NCBI RefSeq assembly: GCF_000297055.2
Contig: NC_022357.1
Coordinates: forward strand, 3,006,501 to 3,070,500
Source: Sulfuricella denitrificans skB26
GTDB taxonomy: Bacteria > Pseudomonadota > Gammaproteobacteria > Burkholderiales > Sulfuricellaceae
Direction: 5' to 3'
DNA: 64,000 nt
The notes below the pieces were generated by a model. The model ran no database searches, was not told where the DNA came from, and saw nothing but the letters and a program-made list of their open reading frames with translations. Made by a program: the position numbers and the translations under genes. Positions 54,456 to 62,561 of the stretch are shown here, piece by piece (within the stretch, counting starts at the first letter, position 1; each line of letters opens with the position of its first letter).

Positions 54456-55709
54456 TCAGTTGTCATGGCGGCTCTGAAAAGTATGGCCCTGAAGCGCCCA
54501 TGTTGCAGGTATATCAAGCATGCGCAACCCTTCTTCTCTTACCTCATCATGGCCCGGTTTCACTTTAAATGTTCCAAGGTTGTCCCCGACAAAGATGGCA
54601 CGCCGATCCTTATCAAATATTGCAAACCGCAAACAATAAATACCGGCCGTAAGAGGGTAGTGCTGAAAAACCACCTCAACTTCGTGTACACCCGCCTCGA
54701 AATCGGGTCGCGAATCAAAAACCGCAGTTGAAGATCCGGTCAGATAAAAGAAGTCTGTCGTGTGCGTACCCAGGATTAATTCTGGCTTTTCTAATGGCAC
54801 ATCAAGCCGAAATTTGACTCGAATTCTTAAGGGATCACCTGACGCCACCTCAGTGACAGGCTGACCCGAATCTTTTATCACGGCGATGGACAGAAACTCC
54901 GCCTCGCCTGATGCACGCACTCGTGCGCGACTGATTTTCGCGGCATCCTCAGCAATCTTATCATTGCTCCCGCGGAAAAATGCATCGCAGACGTCGCCAA
55001 CGACCCCATCCCGTGCGAGCTTTCCATGATCAAGAAGAATTGCGCGAGTACATATGCGCTCGATTTGTCTAATATTGTGGCTTACGATCAGCACGGTCCG
55101 GTTGCGGTCCTTAATTAATTCTGTCATTCGACCGAAGCTCTTACGCTGAAATGCAAGGTCCCCTACCGCAAGTACTTCATCCACTATGAGAATATCGGAA
55201 TCAACGCTAGTGGCAATACCGAACCCCAACCTAACCTGCATTCCAGAGCTATATCTCTTGATCGGGGTATCAATGAACTCTTCCAGTTCAGCGAAGGCCA
55301 CAATATCGTCGAGTTTGTTGTTGATCTCGGCGCGCTTCATGCCGAGGATCGAACCATTGAGATAAATGTTCTCACGGCCAGTGAGTTCGGGCACCAGTCC
55401 CGCGCCGACTTCGATAAGCGGCGCTACCTTGCCCTTAACCTGGATGCTGCCGCTGGAGGGCTTTGAAATGTTGGCCAGCAGCTTGAGAATCGTGCTCTTG
55501 CCGGCGCCATTGTGACCTATGATGCCAACGACCTCGCCAGGCTCGATGGAAAAAGTGACGTCATCCAGGGCTTTGAACGGGGCACGCTTTTCAATCGGCT
55601 CGCCAGTAAGACGTCGCAACTGGTTGAGCGCGGTGGTTTTCAGGCTCTGCAGTTGGCCGAGTTTGAATTCTTTGGTGACATGATCGACTTCGATAATAGG
55701 CATGGTCAA
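54456..55709 (-). CDS. wzt: Polysaccharide ABC transporter ATP-binding protein with C-terminal glycan-binding domain
   Basis: The product has 417 aa. Residues 1-245 are the ATPase: Walker A GHNGAGKST, signature YSSGMQVRLGFG, Walker B DILIVDEVLAVGD and the H-loop SHNIRQI. Residues about 265-400 form a Wzt C-terminal beta-sandwich (VKFRLDVPLEKPELILGTHTTD, GIYCLRFAIFDKD), the domain that recognises the modified end of a fully built polymer. The export substrate is therefore probably a terminally capped polysaccharide. It overlaps wzm by 4 bp. Confidence 0.94.
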   Translation of the reverse strand: MTMPIIEVDHVTKEFKLGQLQSLKTTALNQLRRLTGEPIEKRAPFKALDDVTFSIEPGEVVGIIGHNGAGKSTILKLLANISKPSSGSIQVKGKVAPLIEVGAGLVPELTGRENIYLNGSILGMKRAEINNKLDDIVAFAELEEFIDTPIKRYSSGMQVRLGFGIATSVDSDILIVDEVLAVGDLAFQRKSFGRMTELIKDRNRTVLIVSHNIRQIERICTRAILLDHGKLARDGVVGDVCDAFFRGSNDKIAEDAAKISRARVRASGEAEFLSIAVIKDSGQPVTEVASGDPLRIRVKFRLDVPLEKPELILGTHTTDFFYLTGSSTAVFDSRPDFEAGVHEVEVVFQHYPLTAGIYCLRFAIFDKDRRAIFVGDNLGTFKVKPGHDEVREEGLRMLDIPATWALQGHTFQSRHDN

Positions 55710-56524
55710 ATGACGTCCGCGAAATAGGATTCCGCCCGTTTGAAGAAGGCGTAGCTCAGGGGGAGAAGGATCGCGACCAGGATCATACCGGGCACCATGG
55801 CTCCCAGGTCAGGCGGTTCGTTTCTCAGCACCACACTCTGAAATGCGTCGATGATGCCGGCCATAGGATTGAGGGTATACAGGGTATAAAGCAGGTTGGA
55901 CCACTCACCGGCAGCGTGGTGAACCAGCAGCTTATCTTTCACCAGCTGCAAGGGGTAGATCACCGGAGAAGCATACATCAACAGAGAAAGCAGCACGGGC
56001 AGTGCCGTCCCCACATCACGGTAGTAAACATTGACGGCTCCGCCGACGAAGGCGATGCTCAGTGCTGCCAGGATGGTGTAGAGGATTATGAAGGGCACCC
56101 AGAAGATGTAAACGCCCGGTACAAAATGATACCAAACCATGAGCCCAGCCAGGATGAGAAAACTGATGCCGAGCTCCACCAGTTTGGTGATGACTGCGGT
56201 GAGGGGAAATATCTCGCGGGGAAAATAGATCTTCTTGATCAGGTTAGCATTGCCGACGACGCTGTTTACTCCCTCCGATGCAGCTTCTTGAAAGAACACC
56301 CAGGGCATGAGCGCCGCAAAGGTCAAAAGGGGATAAGGAATGCTGCCGCTGTCGATACCGACGAAGCTCTTGACCAGTGTAAAAATAAGCATGAGCGTAA
56401 GCGGCTTCACCACAGCCCAAGCGATGCCCAGATAAGCCTGTTTATAGCGTAGAGTGACATTTTTCCAGGCGAGCACAGCCATCAACTCACGGTAATCGTA
56501 TAAGCTTTTTAATACTGCAATCAT
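55706..56524 (-). CDS. wzm: Polysaccharide ABC transporter permease
   Basis: The product has 272 aa with six predicted membrane helices and the ABC-2 permease pattern. LRYKQAYLGIAWAVVKPLTLMLIFT is the typical N-terminal amphipathic/TM1 region. Other family features are the SLLMYASPVIYPL segment and LYTLNPMAGIIDAFQSVVL. It pairs with Wzt to flip undecaprenyl-linked glycan. First gene of the minus-strand operon; the promoter probably lies in the 574-bp region upstream. Confidence 0.93.
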   Translation of the reverse strand: MIAVLKSLYDYRELMAVLAWKNVTLRYKQAYLGIAWAVVKPLTLMLIFTLVKSFVGIDSGSIPYPLLTFAALMPWVFFQEAASEGVNSVVGNANLIKKIYFPREIFPLTAVITKLVELGISFLILAGLMVWYHFVPGVYIFWVPFIILYTILAALSIAFVGGAVNVYYRDVGTALPVLLSLLMYASPVIYPLQLVKDKLLVHHAAGEWSNLLYTLYTLNPMAGIIDAFQSVVLRNEPPDLGAMVPGMILVAILLPLSYAFFKRAESYFADVI

Positions 56525-57098
56525 CTATATGCCACTTCCTTAGTGCCGCAATGCAATTAACACACCATTCAAACTGGCGGCAGAATTTCGCTAGCCGGGT
56601 CAGAATATCAACACCAGCGGCGGTATCCCCACAATGTCTTTGTTATCGTCAGAAGCAGGTAGGTTAATCAAGGCAAATCTTACCGCTTAAATTTATTTTT
56701 TATTCTAATCGGATAGCTTTACGATTGTAGCGTTTTGAAAACCACGTTGCAGTTATTTTATCTTGCCACCAACAAGTCAGCTCCTCCTATCAACACCTTA
56801 AAATGAACCGGTGACGTGAGCGTAATCACGGATGCAGGTTCCGTCCAGCAAGGCATCAGCACTTTCTTGTCGCCCCATTTCGGCAATGGTCATACTAGTT
56901 TAACACCTGGCGAAACCACTTCGGGTCAACCTTGAGAATGCTCCAGTCATGATGTACGTATTCACCACGTTGGTGCAAACCCACCCAACCGCCGGAAAGA
57001 CCAAAGAACAGTAATCTGCCAACCCTATAATTTAAGCAAACACACCTTAACAAAGCCAATGTAAGCTTCCACCCATAATGATTCGGACAGAATAAGCG
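56525..57098. other. AT-rich divergent intergenic region between wzm and the beta-helix gene
   Basis: The 574 bp contain no convincing gene. A very AT-rich core (about 56680-56770) carries a TAGAAT on the minus strand at 56707-56702 with a poor -35, a possible wzm promoter. A TATAAT on the plus strand at 57026-57031 may serve the beta-helix gene. Two short minus-strand open stretches (56798-56893 and 56895-about 57000) look protein-like but have no recognisable family and may be gene debris. Confidence 0.45.
57026..57031 (+). promoter_or_regulatory. Candidate -10 element for the beta-helix gene
   Basis: A perfect TATAAT lies 67 bp upstream of the ATG at 57099. No good -35 hexamer is found at 16-18 bp, so the assignment is tentative. 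Confidence 0.35.
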
Positions 57099-58415
57099 AT
57101 GATCAAACCTCTGGTTGCTTTGATAGGCACAATACTCTTGGCGAACATGGCGGCAGGAAGCACAGCATACACCGCAACGCCAGATACTTATGTGGCCTTG
57201 CTTCGCGAACTCGCACCAGGCGATCAATTGACTCTATCTCCGGGCATTTATGAACGTGGGCTTCCAATTCACAATCTGAACGGGACCGTGCACGCGCCCA
57301 TCGTGGTCACCGGTCCTGACGGCACGCTGCCAGCCCTCCTCCTGGCGCACACCGGGCGCAACACCGTCAGCATTGTGAACTCCAGCCATGTGACTGTGCG
57401 GAACCTGACACTCGATGGTGCGGGCCTGCCTGTGGATGGCGTGAAATGCGAAGGCCATGCGCAGTGGGCGCACCATATTACCCTTGCAAATCTGGATATC
57501 CGTGGCCATGGCAACAACCAGCAGACCGTGGGCATCTCCACCAAATGCCCGGCATGGGGCTGGGTGATTCGGGAAAACCGGATTGTGGGCGCCGGCACCG
57601 GCATTTATTTGGGCAACTCTGATGGCAACGCCCCTTTTATTGGCGGCCTGATCGAGCACAACGTGATTCTGGATACGATCGGTTACAACCTGCAGATCAA
57701 ACACCAGAACCAGCGCCCGGAATTGCCGGGGATGCCGCAGGAGCGCAGCGTAACCACTATTCGCGACAATGTGTTCAGCAAGGAACAGGGCGCATCGAAT
57801 GGCCCTATGGCCAGGCCGAACGTGCTGGTAGGACACTTTCCGCTGGTGGGCCCAGGCAGCAATGATATCTATCTCGTCCATGGCAACTTTTTCTACCAGA
57901 ACCCTGGTGAGTCTCTCTTCCAGGGCGAGGGGAATATCGCCTTGTACAACAACCTGTTCGTGAATCACGCGGGCGACGCGATCCGGATTCAACCTCACAA
58001 CGACACGCCACGAACCATCAGCGTGTTCTACAATACAATTGTTGCATTTATAAATGGCATTGTACTTTTGAAACGTGAAGGCGACCCTGAATATAGTCAG
58101 TTCGTGGCGGGCAATGCGGTGTTTGGCAAGCCGCCGCTATCTGTTCCCGAGAGGGCATTATCGGCGAACCTGACCAATCGTTATGAAGTAGCGGGAAGAT
58201 ACCTCAATGCGCCATTTGCCCCTCTGGAAAAGCTGGACCTGTATCCGCGACCGGGCAGACTGAAGAACTTACCAATGGAGACCCACACACTGCATAGCTA
58301 TGAAGGTTGGGATCTTGGTTTCAACGGTGAGAGTCGGAAAAACTCTTTCGCCGGCGCCTACGCAGGTGAAGGTCGCAACCCTGGTTGGCCACTCAGCAAA
58401 AACAGGAAACCGTGA
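57099..58415 (+). CDS. Secreted right-handed parallel beta-helix protein
   Basis: The product has 438 aa. A signal peptide (about 1-20) precedes LRELAPGDQLTLSPGIYERG, the usual cap of polysaccharide-lyase-like helices. PbH1-type coils follow: HVTVRNLTLDGAG, HITLANLDIRGHG, WVIRENRIVGAGTGIYLGN, GLIEHNVILDTIGYN, IALYNNLFVNHAGDAIRI, ISVFYNTIVAFINGIVLL. Such proteins include lyases, epimerases and glycan-binding scaffolds; no catalytic triad is assignable by eye. Periplasmic action on one of the locus glycans is inferred. The VanZ-like gene follows after 21 bp. Confidence 0.82.
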   Translation: MIKPLVALIGTILLANMAAGSTAYTATPDTYVALLRELAPGDQLTLSPGIYERGLPIHNLNGTVHAPIVVTGPDGTLPALLLAHTGRNTVSIVNSSHVTVRNLTLDGAGLPVDGVKCEGHAQWAHHITLANLDIRGHGNNQQTVGISTKCPAWGWVIRENRIVGAGTGIYLGNSDGNAPFIGGLIEHNVILDTIGYNLQIKHQNQRPELPGMPQERSVTTIRDNVFSKEQGASNGPMARPNVLVGHFPLVGPGSNDIYLVHGNFFYQNPGESLFQGEGNIALYNNLFVNHAGDAIRIQPHNDTPRTISVFYNTIVAFINGIVLLKREGDPEYSQFVAGNAVFGKPPLSVPERALSANLTNRYEVAGRYLNAPFAPLEKLDLYPRPGRLKNLPMETHTLHSYEGWDLGFNGESRKNSFAGAYAGEGRNPGWPLSKNRKP

Positions 58416-58436
58416 AAATGCGCCTTTCTTATCCAG

Positions 58437-60821
58437 ATGACCGTCATGCCTGAAATGCCAATCGCCTACAATCCGCATTCGGCCGGGTCTGCTCAGCCTC
58501 AGCGCAAATCCGGCCCTGACGAGAAGAATAGTACTGAGACGCGCCAGTTCCTGCTGTTGCTCGCATTCGCGTACACGGCCTTTGTCATTTACGGAAGCTT
58601 GGTGCCGCTGCACTTCCAGCCGCACCCATGGGAAGAAGCTCGGGCATTTTTTCGCGACATTCGCTACCTTAACCTGGGAATTGGATCTCGCGCCGACTGG
58701 GTGGCAAACATTCTGCTGTTCGTGCCTTTGGCTTTTGTATGGCTCGGCACACTGTGGCACTCAAAAATCGTAGGCTGGCGTATCGCGGCAACGCTATTAG
58801 TGCTACTTGCCTGCACCGGCCTGAGTGTGGCGATTGAATTTACCCAGATTTTCTTCCCGCCACGCACCGTTTCGCTGAACGACATTTACGCAGAAACCCT
58901 CGGCGCTTTTATAGGCATCTCTCTGTGGTGGGTTATCGGGTCATCCGTAACTCGATGGTATTTGGGCTGGCGAGCCGTCGAAGGGCCAATGGATCTCGCC
59001 CAGCGGCTTCTTTATGGCTACCTGTTTCTGTTGTTCGGGTATAACATCCTGCCGTTGGATCTGACCATCAGCCCGGTAGAGATCTACCACAAGTGGCATG
59101 AAGGGCGTATTGTCCTCATTCCATTCACAAACGGACAGGCCGATCTTGCGCAACAATTCTACGGCTTTCTCACGGATGTGTTGATATGGGTTCCAGCCGG
59201 GGTACTGGCAAGCCTTACCGCCAGATACGATACAAAACGAATCTGGCTCAGGCTGACTGCCGCAGCGGCCATGATCGAGTTTCTCCAGATTTTTGTTTAC
59301 ACCCGCGTCACAGACACTACCGACATTCTCACCGGCAGTTTGGGTTCTGCTATCGGGATATGGCTGGCTATTCGATGGCGAGCCGGAGAACCTGCTGTAA
59401 AACAGGCTAAAGCAGTGGGCAACACCAGCGGATTAATCGCAGGGATACTCCTCTGGCTAGCCCTGATATTTGCCGTGTTCTGGTATCCCTTCGATTTTCG
59501 AACTGATGGAGCGTTCTTGCACAGCCGGCTTACCGAGGCAACAACCCGGGTGCCTCTTGCCATCTATTACTTCGGTACCGAATATCGAGCAGTGACTGAA
59601 GTATTGCACAAGATCGGGTTCTTTTTTCCACTGGGCATACTGCTCGCCTTGCTTGCAGGCAAAATTCGCTCCGGGCCACCCTCTCTCTGGAAGATGGCCG
59701 CCTTGGCTAGCACGGGTATCGTTGCTGGCTCAGTGGAAGTAGGCCAGCTATTCCTGCCCGGCAAATTCGCCGACCTGACTGACTGGGTATTGGAAATAGC
59801 AGGGGGTTGGGCGGGGTGCGCACTTGCATGGCGAATTATGTCCATGCGCCACCAACGAGTACGAACTACACCTGTCATACCGGCGCCTCGCCACAGTCCA
59901 TGGCTGTTTGCAGGGGGACTCGTGCTGGGGCTTGCTTTGCTGCTCCTGGCTGCAACGTATATCCCTGAGGTACCCTACAACGTACGCAAACTGATCGGAC
60001 AAGAGCACCCCGTCTTGTCTTCTCTAGCCCTCGCGTGCGCTGTTGCATGGATATTTGGCTTCCCGGCCTGGGCAGCCAGACACCTGACAACAGGCTCGCA
60101 ACGGCCTGAATATCTGCCCGCCTATCTGCTACTTCACGGTATCGTCGCCTGGTTTCTGCTGCGCATGTCAGCGCCCCTCGAAATGATTCATAAAATCGTC
60201 GGCTCACCCATTCTGGACTGGCCTTGGGAATGGGAATCGATCGGACGTTTTATCAGCTTGTTCGCGCTCTGGTCTGTGGTTTCATTTGGGGCAGGATTTA
60301 TCTCATTGCGATCCTGGCTACCCAAAGCAAGTGGCTTTATCTGGGTATGGTCAGTCGCTACGCTGGCTTTGTTGCCGGTTATCTATATCGTGGTCATTCG
60401 GTACGCTGCAACAGACAATCTGACCGAGCTTCTTGCCGGGGGCGGAACGCCAAAGACATTTCTGTGGGTCGCTGCCGGTTTGTTCATGCTTGCCCTGGCG
60501 GGAGCTCAACTGGCCGGTGCGCTCGGCTCCGGCATGCGTGTAGGCACCATGCGAGGAGTACTATGGAGTATTGCCTCGTTTCCTTTGGCTTATCTCGCTC
60601 TGCACGCTGGCTTTGAGTCCTACATCATCAAATACGGCCAAGTTTTTTCCGCTTTTCAGTTTCTTTTGAGCCAGGACAGGGCCCACTATGCAACACCCAT
60701 GGAACTGCTACTGCGCTATGGGTTCGCACATGGGACACTGCTTTTCGCCATTGCTGCCAGCCAGGCACCATTCCTGGGCCACAACGCATGTAAGTCAAAT
60801 ATAGCCCAGCACCAGAACTGA
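58437..60821 (+). CDS. Large membrane protein with three VanZ-like units
   Basis: The product has 794 aa with many membrane helices. Unit 1 (about 40-170) has DWVANILLFVPLAF and IEFTQIFFPPRTVSLNDI. Unit 2 (about 185-315) has LTDVLIWVPAGVLASL and IEFLQIFVYTRVTDTTDI. Unit 3 (about 330-465) has VLHKIGFFFPLGILLALL and VEVGQLFLPGKFADLTDW. Each keeps an N/D-x-(8-10)-P-(L/A) helix and an E-x-x-Q...D pattern of VanZ. The last 290 residues add 7-8 further helices without recognised family. VanZ proteins are about 150-200 aa and poorly understood. It probably shares a transcript with the beta-helix gene. Confidence 0.82.
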   Translation: MTVMPEMPIAYNPHSAGSAQPQRKSGPDEKNSTETRQFLLLLAFAYTAFVIYGSLVPLHFQPHPWEEARAFFRDIRYLNLGIGSRADWVANILLFVPLAFVWLGTLWHSKIVGWRIAATLLVLLACTGLSVAIEFTQIFFPPRTVSLNDIYAETLGAFIGISLWWVIGSSVTRWYLGWRAVEGPMDLAQRLLYGYLFLLFGYNILPLDLTISPVEIYHKWHEGRIVLIPFTNGQADLAQQFYGFLTDVLIWVPAGVLASLTARYDTKRIWLRLTAAAAMIEFLQIFVYTRVTDTTDILTGSLGSAIGIWLAIRWRAGEPAVKQAKAVGNTSGLIAGILLWLALIFAVFWYPFDFRTDGAFLHSRLTEATTRVPLAIYYFGTEYRAVTEVLHKIGFFFPLGILLALLAGKIRSGPPSLWKMAALASTGIVAGSVEVGQLFLPGKFADLTDWVLEIAGGWAGCALAWRIMSMRHQRVRTTPVIPAPRHSPWLFAGGLVLGLALLLLAATYIPEVPYNVRKLIGQEHPVLSSLALACAVAWIFGFPAWAARHLTTGSQRPEYLPAYLLLHGIVAWFLLRMSAPLEMIHKIVGSPILDWPWEWESIGRFISLFALWSVVSFGAGFISLRSWLPKASGFIWVWSVATLALLPVIYIVVIRYAATDNLTELLAGGGTPKTFLWVAAGLFMLALAGAQLAGALGSGMRVGTMRGVLWSIASFPLAYLALHAGFESYIIKYGQVFSAFQFLLSQDRAHYATPMELLLRYGFAHGTLLFAIAASQAPFLGHNACKSNIAQHQN

Positions 60822-60859
60822 AAAGCCCTCACGATATTAAAGACCAATTGCCTGATTAA

Positions 60860-62422
60860 TTAGTTCGACATGGGCTGAATAGTTTCCACGACCAGTTCAG
60901 CCGCCTGATCGGGTGACATCGAAGCTGTGTCAAGATGGATTTCAGGTGCTTGAGGCGTCTCATAAGGCGAGTCGATCCCGGTAAAATTTTTCAGATCACC
61001 TTTACGGGCCTTGCGATAAAGCCCTTTCGGGTCGCGCTCTTCGGCGATCGAAAGCGGGACATCAACAAATATCTCAATAAATTCGCCTTCTTCGAGCAGT
61101 TCCCGCGCCAGGCGGCGTTCCGACCGAAAAGGGGAAATGAATGCGGCCAGGACGATCAGGCCGGCATCCACCATCAACTTGCCTACTTCCGCCACGCGAC
61201 GGATATTCTCTACCCGGTCAACCTCGGTGAATCCAAGATCCTTGTTCAAGCCGTGACGCACGTTGTCGCCATCGAGCAGATAAGTGTGGCAGCCCATGGC
61301 GTGTAGCCTCTTTTCCACCAGATTGGCGATGGTGGATTTCCCTGAGCCGGAAAGGCCGGTGAACCACAGCATGCAGGGCTTCTGCTCCTTGCTTATGGCG
61401 CGTGCGGCCTTGTCCACGTCGACGTGCTGCATGTGGATGTTCTGTGCACGGCGCAGGGCAAAGTGCAGCAAGCCCATCCCGACGATGCGGTTGCTCACTC
61501 GGTCGATCAGGATGAAACCGCCCATATCCCGATCTTCGTTATAGGGTTTGAAGGTGACCGGCCGGTTGACACTGATGTTGCACACGCCGACGGTATTGTT
61601 CTCCAATTTTGTTGCCGCCAGGTGTTCCGGAGAGTCCATGCTCATCTGGTATTTGATGTCGGTAATAGTGGCTGTAACCGTTTGGGATCCGGTCTTGAGC
61701 AAATACGACCGCCCCGAAAACAGGGGGGCATCGTGCATCCAGATAATCGTGGATTCAAACTGGTCGGCCACACTTGCCGGCGCATCAGCTGCAGAAATGG
61801 CCTCTCCGCGCGCGATATCGATTTCCATCGCTTCCAGGCAACTCGTCAGAGTGGTGCCCTGGTGCCACGGCATGTGGTTACCGGGCGCGACAATGTTGTC
61901 GCCATGCAATGCCGAGAGGGGAATGGCAGTGATGTGTGCCAGCCCGATCTGGCTAGCGAAGCTGCGGTAGTCGTCGACGATGCGCTGAAATGCTATTTCC
62001 GAGTAGTTCACAAGATCCATCTTGTTGATGGCCAGGATGACCTTGCGGATTCCTAGCAATGATACCAGGTGGCTATGCTGGCGATCCTGGGTGAGCATGC
62101 CTTGGCTTGCGTCGATGAGGATGACTGCCACATCGGCGGAAAAGAGGTGGCCGGCGGCATCAATCTGCTCTTGACCCGCGGACACTCCTTCCGCTAGCAA
62201 GGCGGAATCAGGGTTGTCGGCGCCCTGAGTTTTATTCTTCGTACCGGCGTTCAGCATGGCCAGCTGACCCTCGAACAGTATTTCTGATTGATAGGGCAGC
62301 TGACTGGCCAGGGTCCTCTTGCCGGAGCCGACGCTGCCACAGATAATGAAGCTCAAAGCCTTCCTGTGCTGCTGGCTGCGAGAGAGTGCATTGATGACGG
62401 TGGAGTCTGGGGCGTAAGTCAT
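60860..62422 (-). CDS. CysN-CysC fusion with degenerate sulfate-adenylyltransferase GTPase half and intact APS kinase
   Basis: The product has 520 aa from ATG 62422 (a TTG at 62476 would add 18 residues); normal CysNC fusions exceed 600 aa. The APS kinase half (about 348-520) looks intact: GLSGSGKST (356-364), [25 protein letters not shown] and [11 protein letters not shown]. In the CysN half, the P-loop reads GSVGSGKRT (Arg replaces Ser/Thr after Lys). The switch region with DTPGHEQYTRNM is missing around residues 82-97. The EF-Tu-like second domain is absent around residue 203. NKMD (133-136) and the C-terminal CysN barrel remain. No cysD is adjacent. It probably supplies PAPS for the locus sulfotransferases. 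Confidence 0.88.
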   Translation of the reverse strand: MTYAPDSTVINALSRSQQHRKALSFIICGSVGSGKRTLASQLPYQSEILFEGQLAMLNAGTKNKTQGADNPDSALLAEGVSAGQEQIDAAGHLFSADVAVILIDASQGMLTQDRQHSHLVSLLGIRKVILAINKMDLVNYSEIAFQRIVDDYRSFASQIGLAHITAIPLSALHGDNIVAPGNHMPWHQGTTLTSCLEAMEIDIARGEAISAADAPASVADQFESTIIWMHDAPLFSGRSYLLKTGSQTVTATITDIKYQMSMDSPEHLAATKLENNTVGVCNISVNRPVTFKPYNEDRDMGGFILIDRVSNRIVGMGLLHFALRRAQNIHMQHVDVDKAARAISKEQKPCMLWFTGLSGSGKSTIANLVEKRLHAMGCHTYLLDGDNVRHGLNKDLGFTEVDRVENIRRVAEVGKLMVDAGLIVLAAFISPFRSERRLARELLEEGEFIEIFVDVPLSIAEERDPKGLYRKARKGDLKNFTGIDSPYETPQAPEIHLDTASMSPDQAAELVVETIQPMSN

Positions 62423-62561
62423 ATTGAAACTCGATAACGTAAGATAATTGGGGTGAATTGCATGTCTGAAGTGCAACGCTTATTTTAAAAGTATAGCTGC
62501 TTACTCCCAGAAAATTTTTTAAGGGATTTTTTGAATCCGGGGTATTTTCGGAAGCAGGCCA

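Noticed and set aside
56798-56893. A 31-codon minus-strand open stretch containing LLDGTCIRDYAHVTGSF, vaguely transposase-like
   Set aside because: It is too short, has no recognisable domain or inverted repeats, and the resemblance to IS5-type sequences is only in residue pattern.
56895-57227. A 110-codon minus-strand frame overlapping the start of the beta-helix gene
   Set aside because: The upstream half is the antisense of a clear signal-peptide gene. Only the last 35 codons look protein-like, so it is at best a remnant.
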